Part shown: positions 36,901 to 48,739 of the stretch, one piece after another
How the letters are laid out: every line of letters begins with the position of its first letter
How positions within the stretch are numbered: position 1 is the stretch's first letter
From: Promerops cafer
Taxonomy: Eukaryota; Chordata; Aves; Passeriformes; Nectariniidae
Direction: 5' to 3'
NCBI GenBank assembly: GCA_013398275.1
Contig: VZSE01014929.1
Coordinates: 310,001 to 374,000 of the forward strand
Length of the DNA: 64,000 bases
Notes under the pieces: generated by a model
What the model saw: only the letters and a program-made list of their open reading frames with translations
The model's database searches: none
What the model was told of the DNA's origin: nothing
Made by a program: the position numbers and the translations under genes

Positions 36901-38184
36901 ATTAGTTTCAAGTCTTTTGAACTAAAACCCAAACTGGAAAGCTTCTCTAAGAACACCTTGAACTGGGCACAAATTCAAGTATTGTTGAATGCAGGCTTAA
37001 AAATGTCATGAATTCACAGACATCTAAATATTTAGAATTGAATAGTACCCAGAAACAAAACCATACAGAACCTAGTGTTAAGGAAGTGGGGGAGTGGAGG
37101 TGCAGGAGGAGAATGGGGAAGAAAGGGAAACTCCATTATTCATGGGAGAGCAGAATAATTCAGATCAGACTGAATTTCTCTGAGGTTAAGTGCAGACCTT
37201 AGTCCACTATAGAAAATGAAAGAAAAGAGCGTTTGATCACTGTGAGTAAATATAAGTAATTACAAATCTTAACAGACCTGTCCTACACTGTATAAATAGT
37301 CCTAAGTTAGCTTCCACAGAGAATAGATAACCTTTGACTCCTCCCTATACTAGCGTCAGGCTGCAAATATGAAACTGCTTAAATTAAAAAGTAATTCAAT
37401 TCCATCCAGGTGTGAGGGAACACTTTGTGCCATGTTATTGAACTAGTAATATGAAAGTGTTCTCTCAGTGTGGATTTGATATAAAAAATGTAAACAGTCA
37501 TTTAATACCAATACTTGGAAGGAGATTGAAAATTAAACTTATCAGAATGTGACCTAGAAAACAAATTCATGTAGAAGAAAACTTTTTATTATAGGGGTTA
37601 TATTTTAAATACACCCATCCATCTCGGTTTACAGTGATTGTTTCTCCAGATATTATCAGGTTGGCTATATAATAATACAAACCATCTTCCTTCCCTCTCT
37701 CAGAATATTAAAGAATATATTGACTTCCATAATGTCTTTTATTGCCAGGCAAGCTCTCAGTATGATTCAAACAAATGACCTTGCTATGCCACCTGGTTGG
37801 TGTACAAGCAAAAAACCATGTTTTAATGTAAATAAATGTCTTATTCTCAGCACTAGGAAATAACCTACATGCATCTAGTGTAAAATCTGGTTTATCCTTG
37901 CCATGTGGTCATGCATTTCACTGTATGTTGATCCAAGAGGAGGAGGAGTTGCACTGTTTTCAAAGAGGCTACTCAAGCACATAATATTTGACTTCCTCAT
38001 TTATGTATAAGCTTAGACTATCAGACACTGATAGTAAGGACATTTTGATACATTAATGATTTTATTGATAGGTTTTTTTTATCCAAACCCAATCACTTTT
38101 TTTACTAGAGCTTAGTCCCTGTCTGGAGAGGAATTCCTTTCCACGCACATCGGAAACAGCTTTATTGCATGGTCATGGACTTAC
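33901..38184. other. Unique sequence, no gene assigned
   Basis: A GC-richer patch with some CpG follows at 33.93-34.02 kb. The frame 35405-35848 (+, 147 codons) has hydrophobic stretches but no recognisable family. At 36792 a perfect donor (ACAG then GTAAGTA) has only a weak acceptor upstream. No repeats beyond short A and T runs are seen. Confidence 0.55.
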
Positions 38185-38313
38185 CTCTCCTCCGCTTCAG
38201 TTTCTGTGAAGGCATTTCCCCTTACAGTAGGGGTTATTTGAGGATTGCAGTGCACTCTCTCAGAATTGCTATGACCAGCATAAATGATAAGGATTATGGT
38301 CTGATCTCGGTGC
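38185..38313 (-). other. Candidate internal exon (129 nt), unproven
   Basis: On the minus strand an acceptor (AATGGTCTGACTTCAG) precedes 38313 and a consensus donor (GGAGAG then GTAAGTCC) follows 38185. Only one frame is open. It enters with one base completing a codon and runs 42 codons with no stop, starting HRDQTIILIIYAGHSNSERV and ending AFTETEAEE. It exits with two bases over, so the exon is symmetric (phase 2 in and out, 129 = 3 x 43). I recognise no domain. A frame on the plus strand covers the same bases, so the block may instead be conserved non-coding DNA. Among the exon-like segments in this window it has the best combination of length, single open frame and splice sites. Confidence 0.28.
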
Positions 38314-39620
38314 CTGAAGTCAGACCATTGAAAACTGCTGCTCGTGTTTTTTTTGGCATTTGAATATGAAATTAAAGGCTGAAACGAGGTATCTGATTAC
38401 ATGCCCCATAACTGGTATAATCCCTTCTAGAGACAGGATCATTCTGAATTTTCACAATAATGAGCCAAAATTTTTTTATAAGCGTATGTCATAACTGCAT
38501 ATTTGGGCCCCCATATAAATCTGCTTTTTTAGAGACTTCTTAGCTCGAAAGTGATATTTCAGGTATCATTTGTTGATTACTGGTTTATTTAGGTCTGTCA
38601 GAAGATGTTTACACTCTCTATGGAATTAACGAAAAGGGGAAAACCAATTCTTAAAAGACTCTTAGTTGTAAGTGTTGCCTCTGAAAGGAGCTTAGATATA
38701 TCACGTGCTGATAGCAGGTTATTATATAAATGACTGATTGAAGATACAAACTCACCTCAAAGTTTGGATATTTTGCTAGAAAGAGATAGTTAGAAGACTA
38801 ACATTTTAATTTATAGTTCATGTTATTCAGCCCTTTTGTATAAACTACATTTTTTGCATCCCATGGTATAGCCCAGAAGCAAAGACCTTGTGAGCATGGA
38901 GTTCAAATGACCCGGAATGTGCTAAAATACTGCTGGGGGCAGGTTTGATACAATTAGCTTCAATTCATTGCCTGGCATGCATAAAATATAAATTTAAATA
39001 GCTACTCACTCCCTTTCTTACAGGGTGGGAGGAAAGACAATGTGCATCACCTTTGCTTCCTTGTGGCATTTTCTCTTGGGAGAAAGTGGGATTGCAGACG
39101 TGGTAACTGAAGCATGACTGTTTTGCAAAGAAAATCTTTCACCTTCTCCTCTGTTAGAAAACGTGTAATTCTCTGAGACACAAGAGGTAGGCATTTGGGT
39201 TACTTTGCTGTTGCTGTTTTCACTCTTCTGACAAAAAAATATGATGAAATGCATCAAATGATGTAGAACTTTGAAGTGCTAAGAGAGATTTCAAAAATCA
39301 GGAGAGGCTTTTCTTTATTTATGTGATAATTGTGATGCTGGGAATAGGTGCTGATTGTGTTGCTTGAGGTACTTTTTATTCTGTTCACAGAAACTTTCCT
39401 TTAGAACAGGAGCCTGAAGACTAGAGTGATTTTGGAAACTTTTCATTGCTCCCTGACTGAATTACTTCACCCATGTGAGAAACCACACTTTGCACAACAT
39501 GACTGTATTTGCATAGTTTTTAACTGAAAATATGATGAAGACAATAAAGCCTTGTTAGCTGCATTAATGCATACAAGAACTTCTAACCACATAGTCTCTG
39601 GTCTTTTTTTTTCTGTGCAG
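38314..39620. other. Unique sequence with a possible microexon
   Basis: Mostly AT-rich with no gene. At 38756-38775 on the minus strand, 20 bases are bounded by a strong acceptor (AACTATCTCTTTCTAG) and a strong donor (TTTGAG then GTGAGTT), the layout of a microexon. Its open frame would join the exon at 38185-38313 in phase but not the one at 48740-48793. Confidence 0.45.
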
Positions 39621-39747
39621 AAGTAAGTTTCCCTGCTGGTTAAATACTGCCTATATTCCATCTCCTAGCCATACACAAATCACTGATCCAGACACTGAGG
39701 AGTTTTTTACCAAAAGTTATTGCTGCCTCACAAGGAATGGATCCAAG
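39621..39747 (+). other. Candidate internal exon (127 nt), unproven
   Basis: A strong acceptor (GTCTTTTTTTTTCTGTGCAG) ends at 39620 and a strong donor (GGATCCAAG then GTAAGG) follows 39747. One frame, entered with one base completing a codon, is open for all 42 codons and exits at a codon boundary. It begins SKFPCWLNTAYIPSPSHTQI and ends YCCLTRNGSK. The other two frames contain stops. No family is recognised. It lies on the opposite strand from the 38.2-kb candidate only 1.3 kb away, so at most one is likely to belong to the main gene, if any. Confidence 0.25.
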
Positions 39748-40815
39748 GTAAGGTGTTGGTTTTGCTTGACCTGGTAACCTGCTGTCTTTGTAATTAGGAA
39801 ATACAATAAACTACTTGGTAGTATATAATTTTTTTCTGGATTTTTTTTTTCCTGAAACAAATGCACACACACACATACACTCCCCTTGTTCCAGTCAGTA
39901 GATGGAAGTTGCAGAGCAGAGGTTTTTGAGCAAAATATCCTAGCTTTTAGGATATTAGGAAAGAGGAGAATAAAAAAACTCCACCAAGCATCTGAACTCT
40001 GACCAGACTCAGTTGTAGTCAAGCGACCACTAATGCACCTAAAAACACAGCTGGATTTATAATACAGCTTGCTGTAACTCACTGTTTGGGATATGTGAAG
40101 GAATGTCCTGTAATAACTGCAGTGATGGGTCCTGGGGCCCTCTGCTCTGTTATCAGGGCATAAACAGTTGCAGATGAAGTACATGCCCAGAGCTTTTTTA
40201 TTTGGTACTTGAAAGTATGTCAGAAAATGCCCACAGCATTCTCAGAAATGCTGCTTGTTGTATAACTCGCCTTGCAAGCAATTGTGGGTTTGCTGAGGAT
40301 CTAATATAAATAAAGCATCTTTCATTTTTTGTGAAAACTTATTCTCCCTCCAACTCCACAAAAAAGCTGCAGTGGTGTCCTTGACCCAGTGAAATGAGGA
40401 CGGGGGAGGCAGTGATGCAGCCCAGGGTGTAAGGGGGGAGTTCTGCTGAATTCAGCCCCTGAACCATCAGTGCCAGCAGGGAGGGTGTGACAGGACCCAC
40501 ATCACATTAGGATGACATAGACACACAATTCAGCTGCACTCTCAAATTTCAGGGCCAAAACTATCCCCTCAGTTCATGCACCTGAGGGGCCTGCCCTAGG
40601 AAATTGTTGTTCTCTGCCCATGGTTAGGTGATAAGGAGAACACAAGAGGAGATTTGGGTCCAGAATGAGTGTGTCCCTAACACGCACCTTACAAGCAATC
40701 ATCTACATTTATTCATCTGGTCAGGGATGGGTTATTCATCACCCTGAAAGGCAGACTGTAGCTCTTGAATATTTTGCTCATTTTGTCTGTTTTTAAAGTT
40801 GCAGAATTGCAGCCA
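39748..40815. other. Unique sequence with CA tract
   Basis: No gene is assigned. A minus-strand frame of 155 codons (39717-40184) spans a CA tract (39864-39880), which it reads as CVCVH, and has no family signature. A GC-richer patch lies at 40.37-40.51 kb. Confidence 0.55.
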
Positions 40816-40942
40816 TATATAAAGCCAGTAGCACTCAAGTACTCAGCAGGCTGAGCTGACACTCTCCAAGATGAAGCTGGCTGCTGTTTTTGACTGGTGC
40901 TTTTTGTTTTGCAGAGTGTTCTTTAGCAGCTGCTCCAGCTGA
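40816..40942 (+). promoter_or_regulatory. TATA box plus ATG: gene-start lookalike
   Basis: A canonical TATA box (TATATAAA, 40816-40823) is followed 48 bases later by an ATG at 40871 in the context CTCCAAGATGAAG, similar to starts of small secreted-protein genes. The frame begins MKLAAVF, as many signal peptides do, but then turns to DWCFLFCRVFFSS and stops at 40940-40942. The +1 frame, which has no ATG here, continues as a hydrophobic stretch and then SLAAAPADCLTAKLL before stopping near 41014. This could be a dead first exon of a small secreted-protein gene carrying one indel, an active promoter of a non-coding RNA, or coincidence. I cannot name a family. Confidence 0.25.
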
Positions 40943-41807
40943 CTGTCTCACTGCAAAGCTACTACACTTTGCCACTGGCAGTATGGGTACCCTGAAGAGA
41001 TCTGGCTTCCCTTAATTGAACAGAAGAAACTAATTTAAATTTTAAAAAAATATAATTAGTTTGACTTCCTCTACCAGGAATTCTGTAATTGATACTATGA
41101 ATAAATTATGGGATACAACTGCGAGGGTTCTTAATTACAAAGCTTCTGAGCTGCACAATTCTGTGCTGATGAGTGATGCATGTTTTTGTCCTCCAAAATG
41201 GAGCACAATTCTTGTCATAGAATATATCTTACATGCTGCAAGCTGGAAGTGAGGGCTGAGCAAGTGCACCCATCCTGACTGAACACATGCTGGGGCAGGT
41301 ATCACTTGGCTTATCTGTGCAGAACGCAAATCCAAACCAAAGCAACTGGTTCAGGCTCATTCAACAGCCAGAAGGGGTTTAAACTTAGTGATTACAATTA
41401 TCTCAAGCCCTGTGCAATATGCTTTAGTTTTCTACATGTCTGAATTAATTTCCAGCCGTTGTCATGTTTTATGGCTGCTTGGTGTGAGTTTCTTTCTCTC
41501 CGAGTAAATTTTTCACTAAGAAATAATTCAGTCACTTCTCTCTCCTGTTCTTAGATAAGTCACTTCCTCATGTATGAATCAAATTTTTCTTTCAAGTGTT
41601 TTGTTAAGTACCAATGACATCACACACTCCAAATGTAAAGAGCAAAATTTAGAATATGACTAGATTTAATAATTACTTGGCATAAAACTTAAATAAGAAT
41701 AAATAAACCTCTTTGATGAAATGTAATGTTCTTTTACTAAAAACATCTTTGCTATGAATAGCAACATAGACTTTTAACATCTTTTGTTAAAAATCAGTGA
41801 AATCAGG

Positions 41808-41838
41808 GATGGAGGGAGGGAGGGAGGGAGGGAAGGAA
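41808..41838. repeat. (GGGA)n microsatellite
   Basis: GGGA tetranucleotides repeated about six to seven times, with a slightly broken start and end. On the plus strand it encodes a G/R/E-rich string inside a chance frame. Such tracts can form quadruplex-like structures. Confidence 0.85.
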
Positions 41839-42283
41839 TATCTCTCTTCCAGCCTCAGTCACATTGCTGGATGGTTGAATTCTATTCACTCTTCTGAATC
41901 CCCCAGAGTTGGAATTTTTGGCTCTCCCTGCAATATTTGTTTGCTACAACTGTCTGCAATTTCTTACCCATCTGTTTGCCCAAAATTCACCACTGAGGCT
42001 CCTGCAGCTTCTCAAATTTGTTGTCTTCATTTCCAAGGCCCGTGAGCCTCAGTGCTTTTCCCCACCAGGCCAGGCAATGCTGGAAATCACCCCAGCTCCA
42101 CTGGCTGGGTACTCACTGCTTCTTGCTGCTCTAAAGCATCAAAGAGCAGAAAGAGCTAGAGAGCCCATTTCACCACTTTGCAGGAGCAAATGTGTTCTCA
42201 TGGTACACAGCCTCAAACAACTATTGTACTAACATTTTTTTTCTTTGACTTTTTAAATTTAGATTATACACATAATGCATTTA

Positions 42284-42358
42284 TTAAAAAAAAAAACCAA
42301 CAACAAACAAAAAACCCCAAAAACAAAACAAAAAACCCCACCAAAAACCAAAACCCTG
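42284..42358. repeat. A/C-rich low-complexity tract
   Basis: Runs of A broken by CC, CAA and CCCC. The K/N/P/T-rich frames that cross it (42178-42475) come from this composition and are not proteins. Confidence 0.85.
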
Positions 42359-44938
42359 AAGGAAGTCCTTTTATTTAGAGACAGTATTAAACTGCAATTG
42401 AGTTTGTGTATAAATCAGTCATTTAAGATAATTATCACAAGAATAAGCATTATATCCTCAGGAAATCCAGACTAAGATTAAACTTCAAGGAAAATGAAGC
42501 AGATACGGAACTACACAGTTGAACAACTTTTGTTTTGCCTTGTAGGTCATGGGTGAAAAATGCCATAAATCCAAGACACTAGCTGGGATTCAAGCTCCAT
42601 GTTGCCCTGGTCATAGCACCGTATTTAATGTGGCAGCTAAAGCAGGTGGATTGATAAGAAATCTGCTTTTGTGATTAGTTGCCAGAAGCTGGTTTTGAAA
42701 ATTAGATGCCAGAGATCGTGTTGGTGGGGCATTATCAATATATGTAGTTCTTTACTATCTGCAATAGCATTACAAAGCTACCATTTTCTGATATAAATCT
42801 AATTTTAAGAGGACTACTGGAATTGCTGGATGAAACTGGAGGGAACAGAGGGAAGGTGATTGTTTCCAAACAATGACTTACTCTTCATCATGCACTGCTC
42901 ATGCTGGAACAGGGATGGACAATTTCCACCAGTTTATCTTTTTGATAAATGACAGTTTTGAGGCAGTTGCTGCATTAGAGGAATGTCTGTCTGGAAAGCC
43001 TTTTAAAACAGATGACTATATTAGACTTAGTCCTCTGGAGGGATCAAAAACTCTTTCTGCTTCCTCCTCTCAAATCATGTTATTTTCCAGAATGTTTCAG
43101 AAGGGATTTTAACTAATTCATATTATTTTACTGAAGATAAAATGTGCAAAATCTTATGAAAACATTTTTGCTGCTTGAGCATAGGACATGGTTTTTTTCC
43201 CTTGGTTTATTTTTTCTCTGCTATGGTTTGGAGATTGGATTGTGGGTTTTTCTCTGTTACTTGAACGTATGATTGCATCAAGCTAACTTTAAAGCAAAAA
43301 AAAAAAAATTGGTACCTTTCTCTCTTGCAGGTGTTGAAGTATTTAATTGCACTGCTTACAAATTTTTATCAAGCTTTTCCAGAATATGCTTTATACTGCC
43401 ACCTTCAATGAAATATTATCCAACAGGTTTAGGCAGTGATTAAAGTATGGCACATGAGCAAATTGGCCATTTTTCCAGGCTCTCCCACAACTTTGGCTGC
43501 ATTGTTCATACTGAAATGAGAAAAGGACCTCAGGAAATAATTCACATACATTTAATCTTCTTGCATTAAGTGTTTGGCTGCTGCTATTTTGATTGGAAAA
43601 AGAAAAAAGGTGAATGGTATACTTTACTCTTGAAATCCCCATGACTGGCTGAGAAACAGGTTTCATAAAATGACATTAACATAGCAAACTCTTGTTATCC
43701 ACTCACCAGTAATTCTGCTATGCCACCAGTATGTAAGAGTGGCACAAAATCCAAACACTGTGAGGAACATGTGGTGATTTGCTGGTCTGTGGCATGCCAG
43801 TGTGAATTGTATGACTCTTCTGCTTATCTCCTAAAGACTGGTGGTACATCACTTTTCACTCTCGGGTTACTTGGCAAGGCATAATTGTGCATGTTGTGGC
43901 AGTTATTTGGGAAAGGTTGGATACAATCATTATTGGCACTTCATTCTACGGTCTTTGTGTTCCACACTGAGTTACTCATTTGGAACATTAGATGACTGTT
44001 GAAAGCTTTTGTCATAGTTGGATATTATCCACCCATCTGTGAAAGCCTTTTTTGCAGAACCTGAGAAGTGAGCAAGCAAGATGAACAAGGAAATAAAGAG
44101 AACCAAGGCCAGCAGCAATATGATTTTTATGAAGATGCAGCCTCCCCATGAATTGCATAAGGTGCAGGCAGCTAGCTGTGCCAGGGTCAAAGGTAGTAAT
44201 AGCCAAATATCTCAACCTTTGGTTGCTTCCTTTTCCCACTCCTGCCCTCCCTCAGCACAATCCACAGTGCTGCTGAAAAGGGGATTCCCCTTTACAAAGT
44301 CTGTCCTGTGTTGGAGTTCTCCAAAGACAGATGGATCCTGGCTCTGCCTTTCCCCCAGAGACACTTCCCAGCACTGGAGGTTGTTCTTCATCATGGTCCC
44401 TAAGACTGCAACTAAATCCATGTCCTTCTCTGCTGCTACTACTTGCCTTTGCCTATTTCAGATAAAAACAGAGTGAGAGGCATGTCCCACAAAAACATTG
44501 GCACAAGGGAGCTGTGTCCTGAGCCCTGCCTGCAACCTCCCCACCTCCTGTCCCAGCAGGTAGGATAAAACAGGAAGAAGTTGACTACAGGAGAACTCCA
44601 CAGCAAAGAACTTGGTGATCTTTAAATACAAAATTTGTCTTGCTTAATTATGTTCCTCCTTGCTTCATTATTTAAATAGTAGAGAATGTGTGGCAATTTT
44701 GAATAGCTGTAGGTGTTGGTGATAGTGTAAATGAAGCATGGTAATATTTTTCAAGGGCTAGGACAGCTTTCCAGCACAAAAGGTAGCTGGCAATTATTTC
44801 CTAAGGATGTTAACTGAGTTACAATTGCATTTGACTCCTTTCACAGCTAGATAAGGTCATGGTTCTCACACAATCTCATTACACATTACTCTTTTTGAAG
44901 CAGAATTGGCTTAATGTACTCCTACTCCCTTGTCACAG

Positions 44939-45013
44939 CAGCTGTGCCTTCCTTCTCTGCTGCATGAGTGTGACTACCTGTCAGCTAGGCTGGGCACCAG
45001 CTTGGGGAACAAG
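44939..45013 (+). other. Candidate internal exon (75 nt), unproven
   Basis: An acceptor (CCTACTCCCTTGTCACAG) ends at 44938 and a consensus donor (AACAAG then GTAAGAC) follows 45013. The frame entering and leaving at codon boundaries is open for 25 codons, beginning QLCLPSLLHECDYLSARLGT and ending SLGNK. A second frame is open too. No family is recognised. Its entry phase agrees with the exit phase of the plus-strand candidate at 39621-39747. Confidence 0.2.
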
Positions 45014-47369
45014 GTAAGACAAAAAAGCAAAGTAAAAACATCTGTTTGGCTGTCAGCCCCAGAAAAATATAATTTTTCTGCATGTCAAGCCACTGAGGAA
45101 GCAAAGAGTGACAGGCAGTGGAGAAAGGCAGAGGAATATCACAGCTGCTAACACTGCTGAGGAATTTCATGCCATCACACGTTGCACAGACCCAGAAGCT
45201 CTGAACTACATATCAGCACAGTTATTATCTCTTTGGGATTTTTGATACGCGCTCAGTATCATACTGGTGGCTTTATACACCCACCTTAACAAATATATGA
45301 CACTGAAGACAGCAGATGTGGCATTTGGGGAACACCATGTTTAATCTGTTTCCTTCATTACTCCCTCTCTTGCCACCCACTTCCAAAAGATGTTTTCGAA
45401 ATGCCAAGCAGTGCCATGAATTGTGTGTGTGTATGGTTTGTGTGTGTTTTCCAAGGATGTGACCAGGCTGATGGACTTTCTGCCACGTTCCAGCAATGTC
45501 TCCATGGCCTATGCAGAATTTCTGGACCATGCTCAAACTTGAGTGGGAACACACTGTTCAGGCCAGCCTCTTGCTGCAGGTACAGGCTGGCAGTGCCAGT
45601 GTCTAGCAAGGCCTTGGGTGCCTCCAAGGAAATGTCTTGCAGGAGAAAGAGATTTTTATCATTCTTACAGATCCAGATATTTAAATTCTGATGAAATCTC
45701 ACTATAGGTAGGATATAGGCATTTTAAACCTTTCTAGGTGTTCTTTCATTGCATTATCTCTCATTTTTGTTCATTATAAATTCTGTTAAAATGGAAGGAC
45801 AGAACAGGGGATGGTGGCAGAAAAAAATGTGGTAAAATTAAGGCCCAATCCACTGAGTGCTTATCAGTCATGGCCAATGTGTGCTCTATGCTGAAGGAGG
45901 CAAAGGAATGAAGGAAAAAAATATAAGTGATTACACAGGTATGGCACATATAACAGTTTTTCTACCCTAGAAAGTTTAATATTTAAAAGAAAATCTTGCC
46001 TTTATTGGGTCTTGAAAGCATGAGCAATATGTGTGTCCCATAGGGAATCTGAGGACCTTGCCATCTCCAAATAATTTTTATCTGTAATATGCCCCATGTT
46101 AACATTGGTAGTGAGAATTTGACTTGTCAAAAGTTGTAGACAGTCAGAAGCAATTAATGGTTGCAAGTCACTTGATTCTCAGACCCATGGTTTGTCTAGC
46201 AGACTTTCCCCTTGATGTTCATGAATGTTACAAACAGAGTTTTTCTAAAGCTGGGATTTGCTTTCTTTCGGGGGTTGCATTTCTGGTCCTCTTTTATGAG
46301 GTGTTTTATTATAGGCTTTCTTTGAGCATCCTCTCCATCACCCAAACTGTGTTTGATGTGGCTGCGGATACTGGATGCCCTTGATATCCTATCTGACCGT
46401 GGCTAATTCAGAGGATCCTCTTGTCATCAGACAAACACTTCTAGCCACATAAACTAGATTAAAAGGAGCAGAAAAAAATGTTTAGATTAGCGTGGAAAAC
46501 GATGCTTGCTCTGATGGGAGTGAGAGATTTCCCTGAAAATATAGGAATTTCCTGTTGCTAAAATATTGTGTAGGTCCTAAAAACTTTGCAGGCAAAACTT
46601 TGTTTCTCCTCTGGACAGCTAGAAGGGTCAACATGCCTTGGGGTAGGACGTAGGATTGCAGTGTTTAAGAGTTCATCTAATCAGGAAATTATGGCTGTAA
46701 AGTTACATAGCCCTGTCACTTATCATTACACAGCTCATTAAATCTCAGCTAATTGCAGCTTCACCCTAGTATCCAGGTCCTAATGTTTCTGAGCCTAATT
46801 AGCACAGTGAAATCCTAAAATCCGACTGATTTCCCTTTTTTGAGTCACTTCTTGTACAGAAAGCAATGGAATGTAGAGGTTTAACTTGCTTAAAACACTA
46901 AAAATTGTACCCTAGTTTTTTAATCTTTTAGTTCAGTTGTTCAAGACATAAATGCTTATTCCCAGAAGGGTCTGGAAATGCAGAGGAAATTATATTTTTT
47001 TTAGTGCAAGACACTGCATGAAAATTATTTCTTTTTCATTTATTATTCACTGTACTTCTCTTGCTCCTTCTGTTCCTTCCCATGAATACCTCTCTACAGA
47101 ATTATCTATAAATTATCTATCACATTGTTGTCATCATATGATTTGCTGGAAAAGCCATGTCTCTATCAACCAAAGAAATGATTCATAAGCAAAATTACAA
47201 GAAAATATATTCAAGTGGTTATTTTCTATAAATAACACCCCCCCACACATTTCATTAGATAATTTAACGAATATTTTCATATCCAAAAAGTTCTACTGCC
47301 AATGTTCAACCTAAAAAGAATGCTTGAATACATCCTGTCTTGCACTAAAAATATAAATAACATCTAGTT
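45014..47369. other. Unique sequence, no gene seen
   Basis: Frames at 45.27-45.70 kb overlap on both strands and are not recognised. A short TG tract lies at 45422-45450. The block at 46.67-46.82 kb has several ATTA/TAAT homeodomain-type words (CTCATTAAAT, CTAATTGC, CTAATTAG) and resembles conserved enhancers in composition only. Confidence 0.55.
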
Positions 47370-48040
47370 TAATCACAGAATTATAGAATGGTTGCAGTTG
47401 TAAGGGACCCTAAAGATCATCTAATTCCAACCTGCTTGCCATGGATAGGGGCATCTCCCACTCAATCTGGTTGCTCAAAGACCCATCCAACCTTTTCTTG
47501 AACACTTCCATGGTTGGGGCACCCAAAGCTTCTCTTGGTAACCTGTTCCAGTGCCTCGCCACCTTCACAGCAAAGAATTTCTTCTTAATATCTAATCTAG
47601 ACCTACCATCTTCAGTTGAAAGTCATTCCCCTTGTCTTATCACTGTTTGCTCTTGTAAATGGTCTCTCTCCATCTTTCTTATAGGCCCACTTCAGGTACT
47701 GGAAGGCCACAATTAGGACATCTCAAAGCTGCCTCTTCTGCAGGCTGAACAATCCCAATTCTCTCAGCCTTTCTTCATAGGAGAGGTGCTCCAGCCCTCT
47801 AATCATCTTTGTGGCTCTTCTCTGGGCTTGTTCCAACAGGCCCATGTCCCTTCTGTGCTGGGGACCCCAGAGCTGCTCCAGGTGGGGTCTCACCAGAGGG
47901 GAGCAGAGGGGCAGAATCACCACCCTTGATCTGCTGGCCACACTGCTTTGCATGCAGCCCAGGATCTGACTTTTTGGACTGTGAGTGCATTGTTGGCTCA
48001 CGTCCAGCCTCTCATCCACCAGCATCCTCCTTCTTGGTAT
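47370..48040 (-). mobile_element. CR1 LINE, 5'-truncated copy
   Basis: On the minus strand this is a CR1 3' fragment. The reverse-transcriptase C-terminal part reads VVILPLCSPLVRPHLE, LLEQAQRRATKMIRGLEH and EERLRELGLFSLQKRQL (within 47723-48025). A few residues expected between PHLE and the next block are missing, and the frame is broken further on. The 3' end near 47370 shows CAGAATTATAGAATGG on the plus strand, the reverse of the CR1 terminus. The octamer tail is nearly lost. The 5' break near 48040 is approximate. The copy is inactive. Confidence 0.9.
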
Positions 48041-48739
48041 TTTCTGTTAGGATGAATCAAAGCAAAAGTCATAGCTTAGAATCATTCATAGTTTCAGGTG
48101 GCTACTTTCAGAAGCAATCCATGAGTCAGAGTTGTGATAGAGTTCTTTTATTTCTCCAGGACAGACTTTTGAAGATGGAGATAGCATGCACCAAGCTTAG
48201 CATCATCTTCACTTGAAACACTGAGTTTTATTGTGCAGTTAAAAGAAACTAATCACTTTCAGTTATGCTTATATGATCATGAGACAAATACAGCTTTTTA
48301 CTTATTCTCCCAAAACTGCCTGTTTCAACTTACAGAAGTCTTCTTTTATTTTCTAGAAAAAGACCTGTGAATAGTATATATGTTTTGCAAGTTTAAGAAC
48401 TTCTGTAGCAGTGGGAATAATTCCACTAAAATTAGCATTTAGATCACTGAAAAAATTGAAAATTCTTGCCTTTTTGAATTAAGCTTCTGCTTTTTTTAAC
48501 TCTTTCATCATCATTATTCCACCTTGATACACAAGATTTAAGAGTCTTTTCAAATTAATTTGGTAAAAGAATTAAATTTGTAAAGTCTCCTGTTGGAGAT
48601 ATATTGTCATTGTGTGATTTTCTGTGAGGAGCTGATGTTGTGAAGAGGGATGTTAACACACTAGCTATTGCTGCTGGTTTTCCTAGGTTTTGTTATACTT
48701 ATTTGCCTTGACTGATTCTGTTAATTATATTGCACTTAC
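48041..48739. other. Unique AT-rich sequence
   Basis: No gene, repeat or regulatory element is recognised between the CR1 copy and the candidate exon at 48740. Confidence 0.6.

Larger units (their letters stand above)
40943..44938. other. Unique sequence with simple repeats
   Basis: No gene is assigned. The stretch holds a (GGGA)n tract at 41808-41838 and an A/C-rich tract at 42284-42358. Overlapping plus-strand frames at 41797-42232 have no family signature. A pyrimidine-rich region at 44.2-44.5 kb opens a 131-codon frame that I also cannot assign. Confidence 0.55.

Noticed and set aside
39717..40184. 155-codon minus-strand frame, longest ATG frame in unique sequence
   Set aside because: It runs through a CA microsatellite read as CVCVH and has no family signature; treated as chance.
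42178..42475. Lysine/asparagine/proline-rich frames
   Set aside because: Translated A/C-rich low-complexity DNA.
45273..45702. Overlapping frames near 45.3-45.7 kb as a processed pseudogene
   Set aside because: No recognisable parent protein, no poly(A) tail, and a TG tract passes through it.
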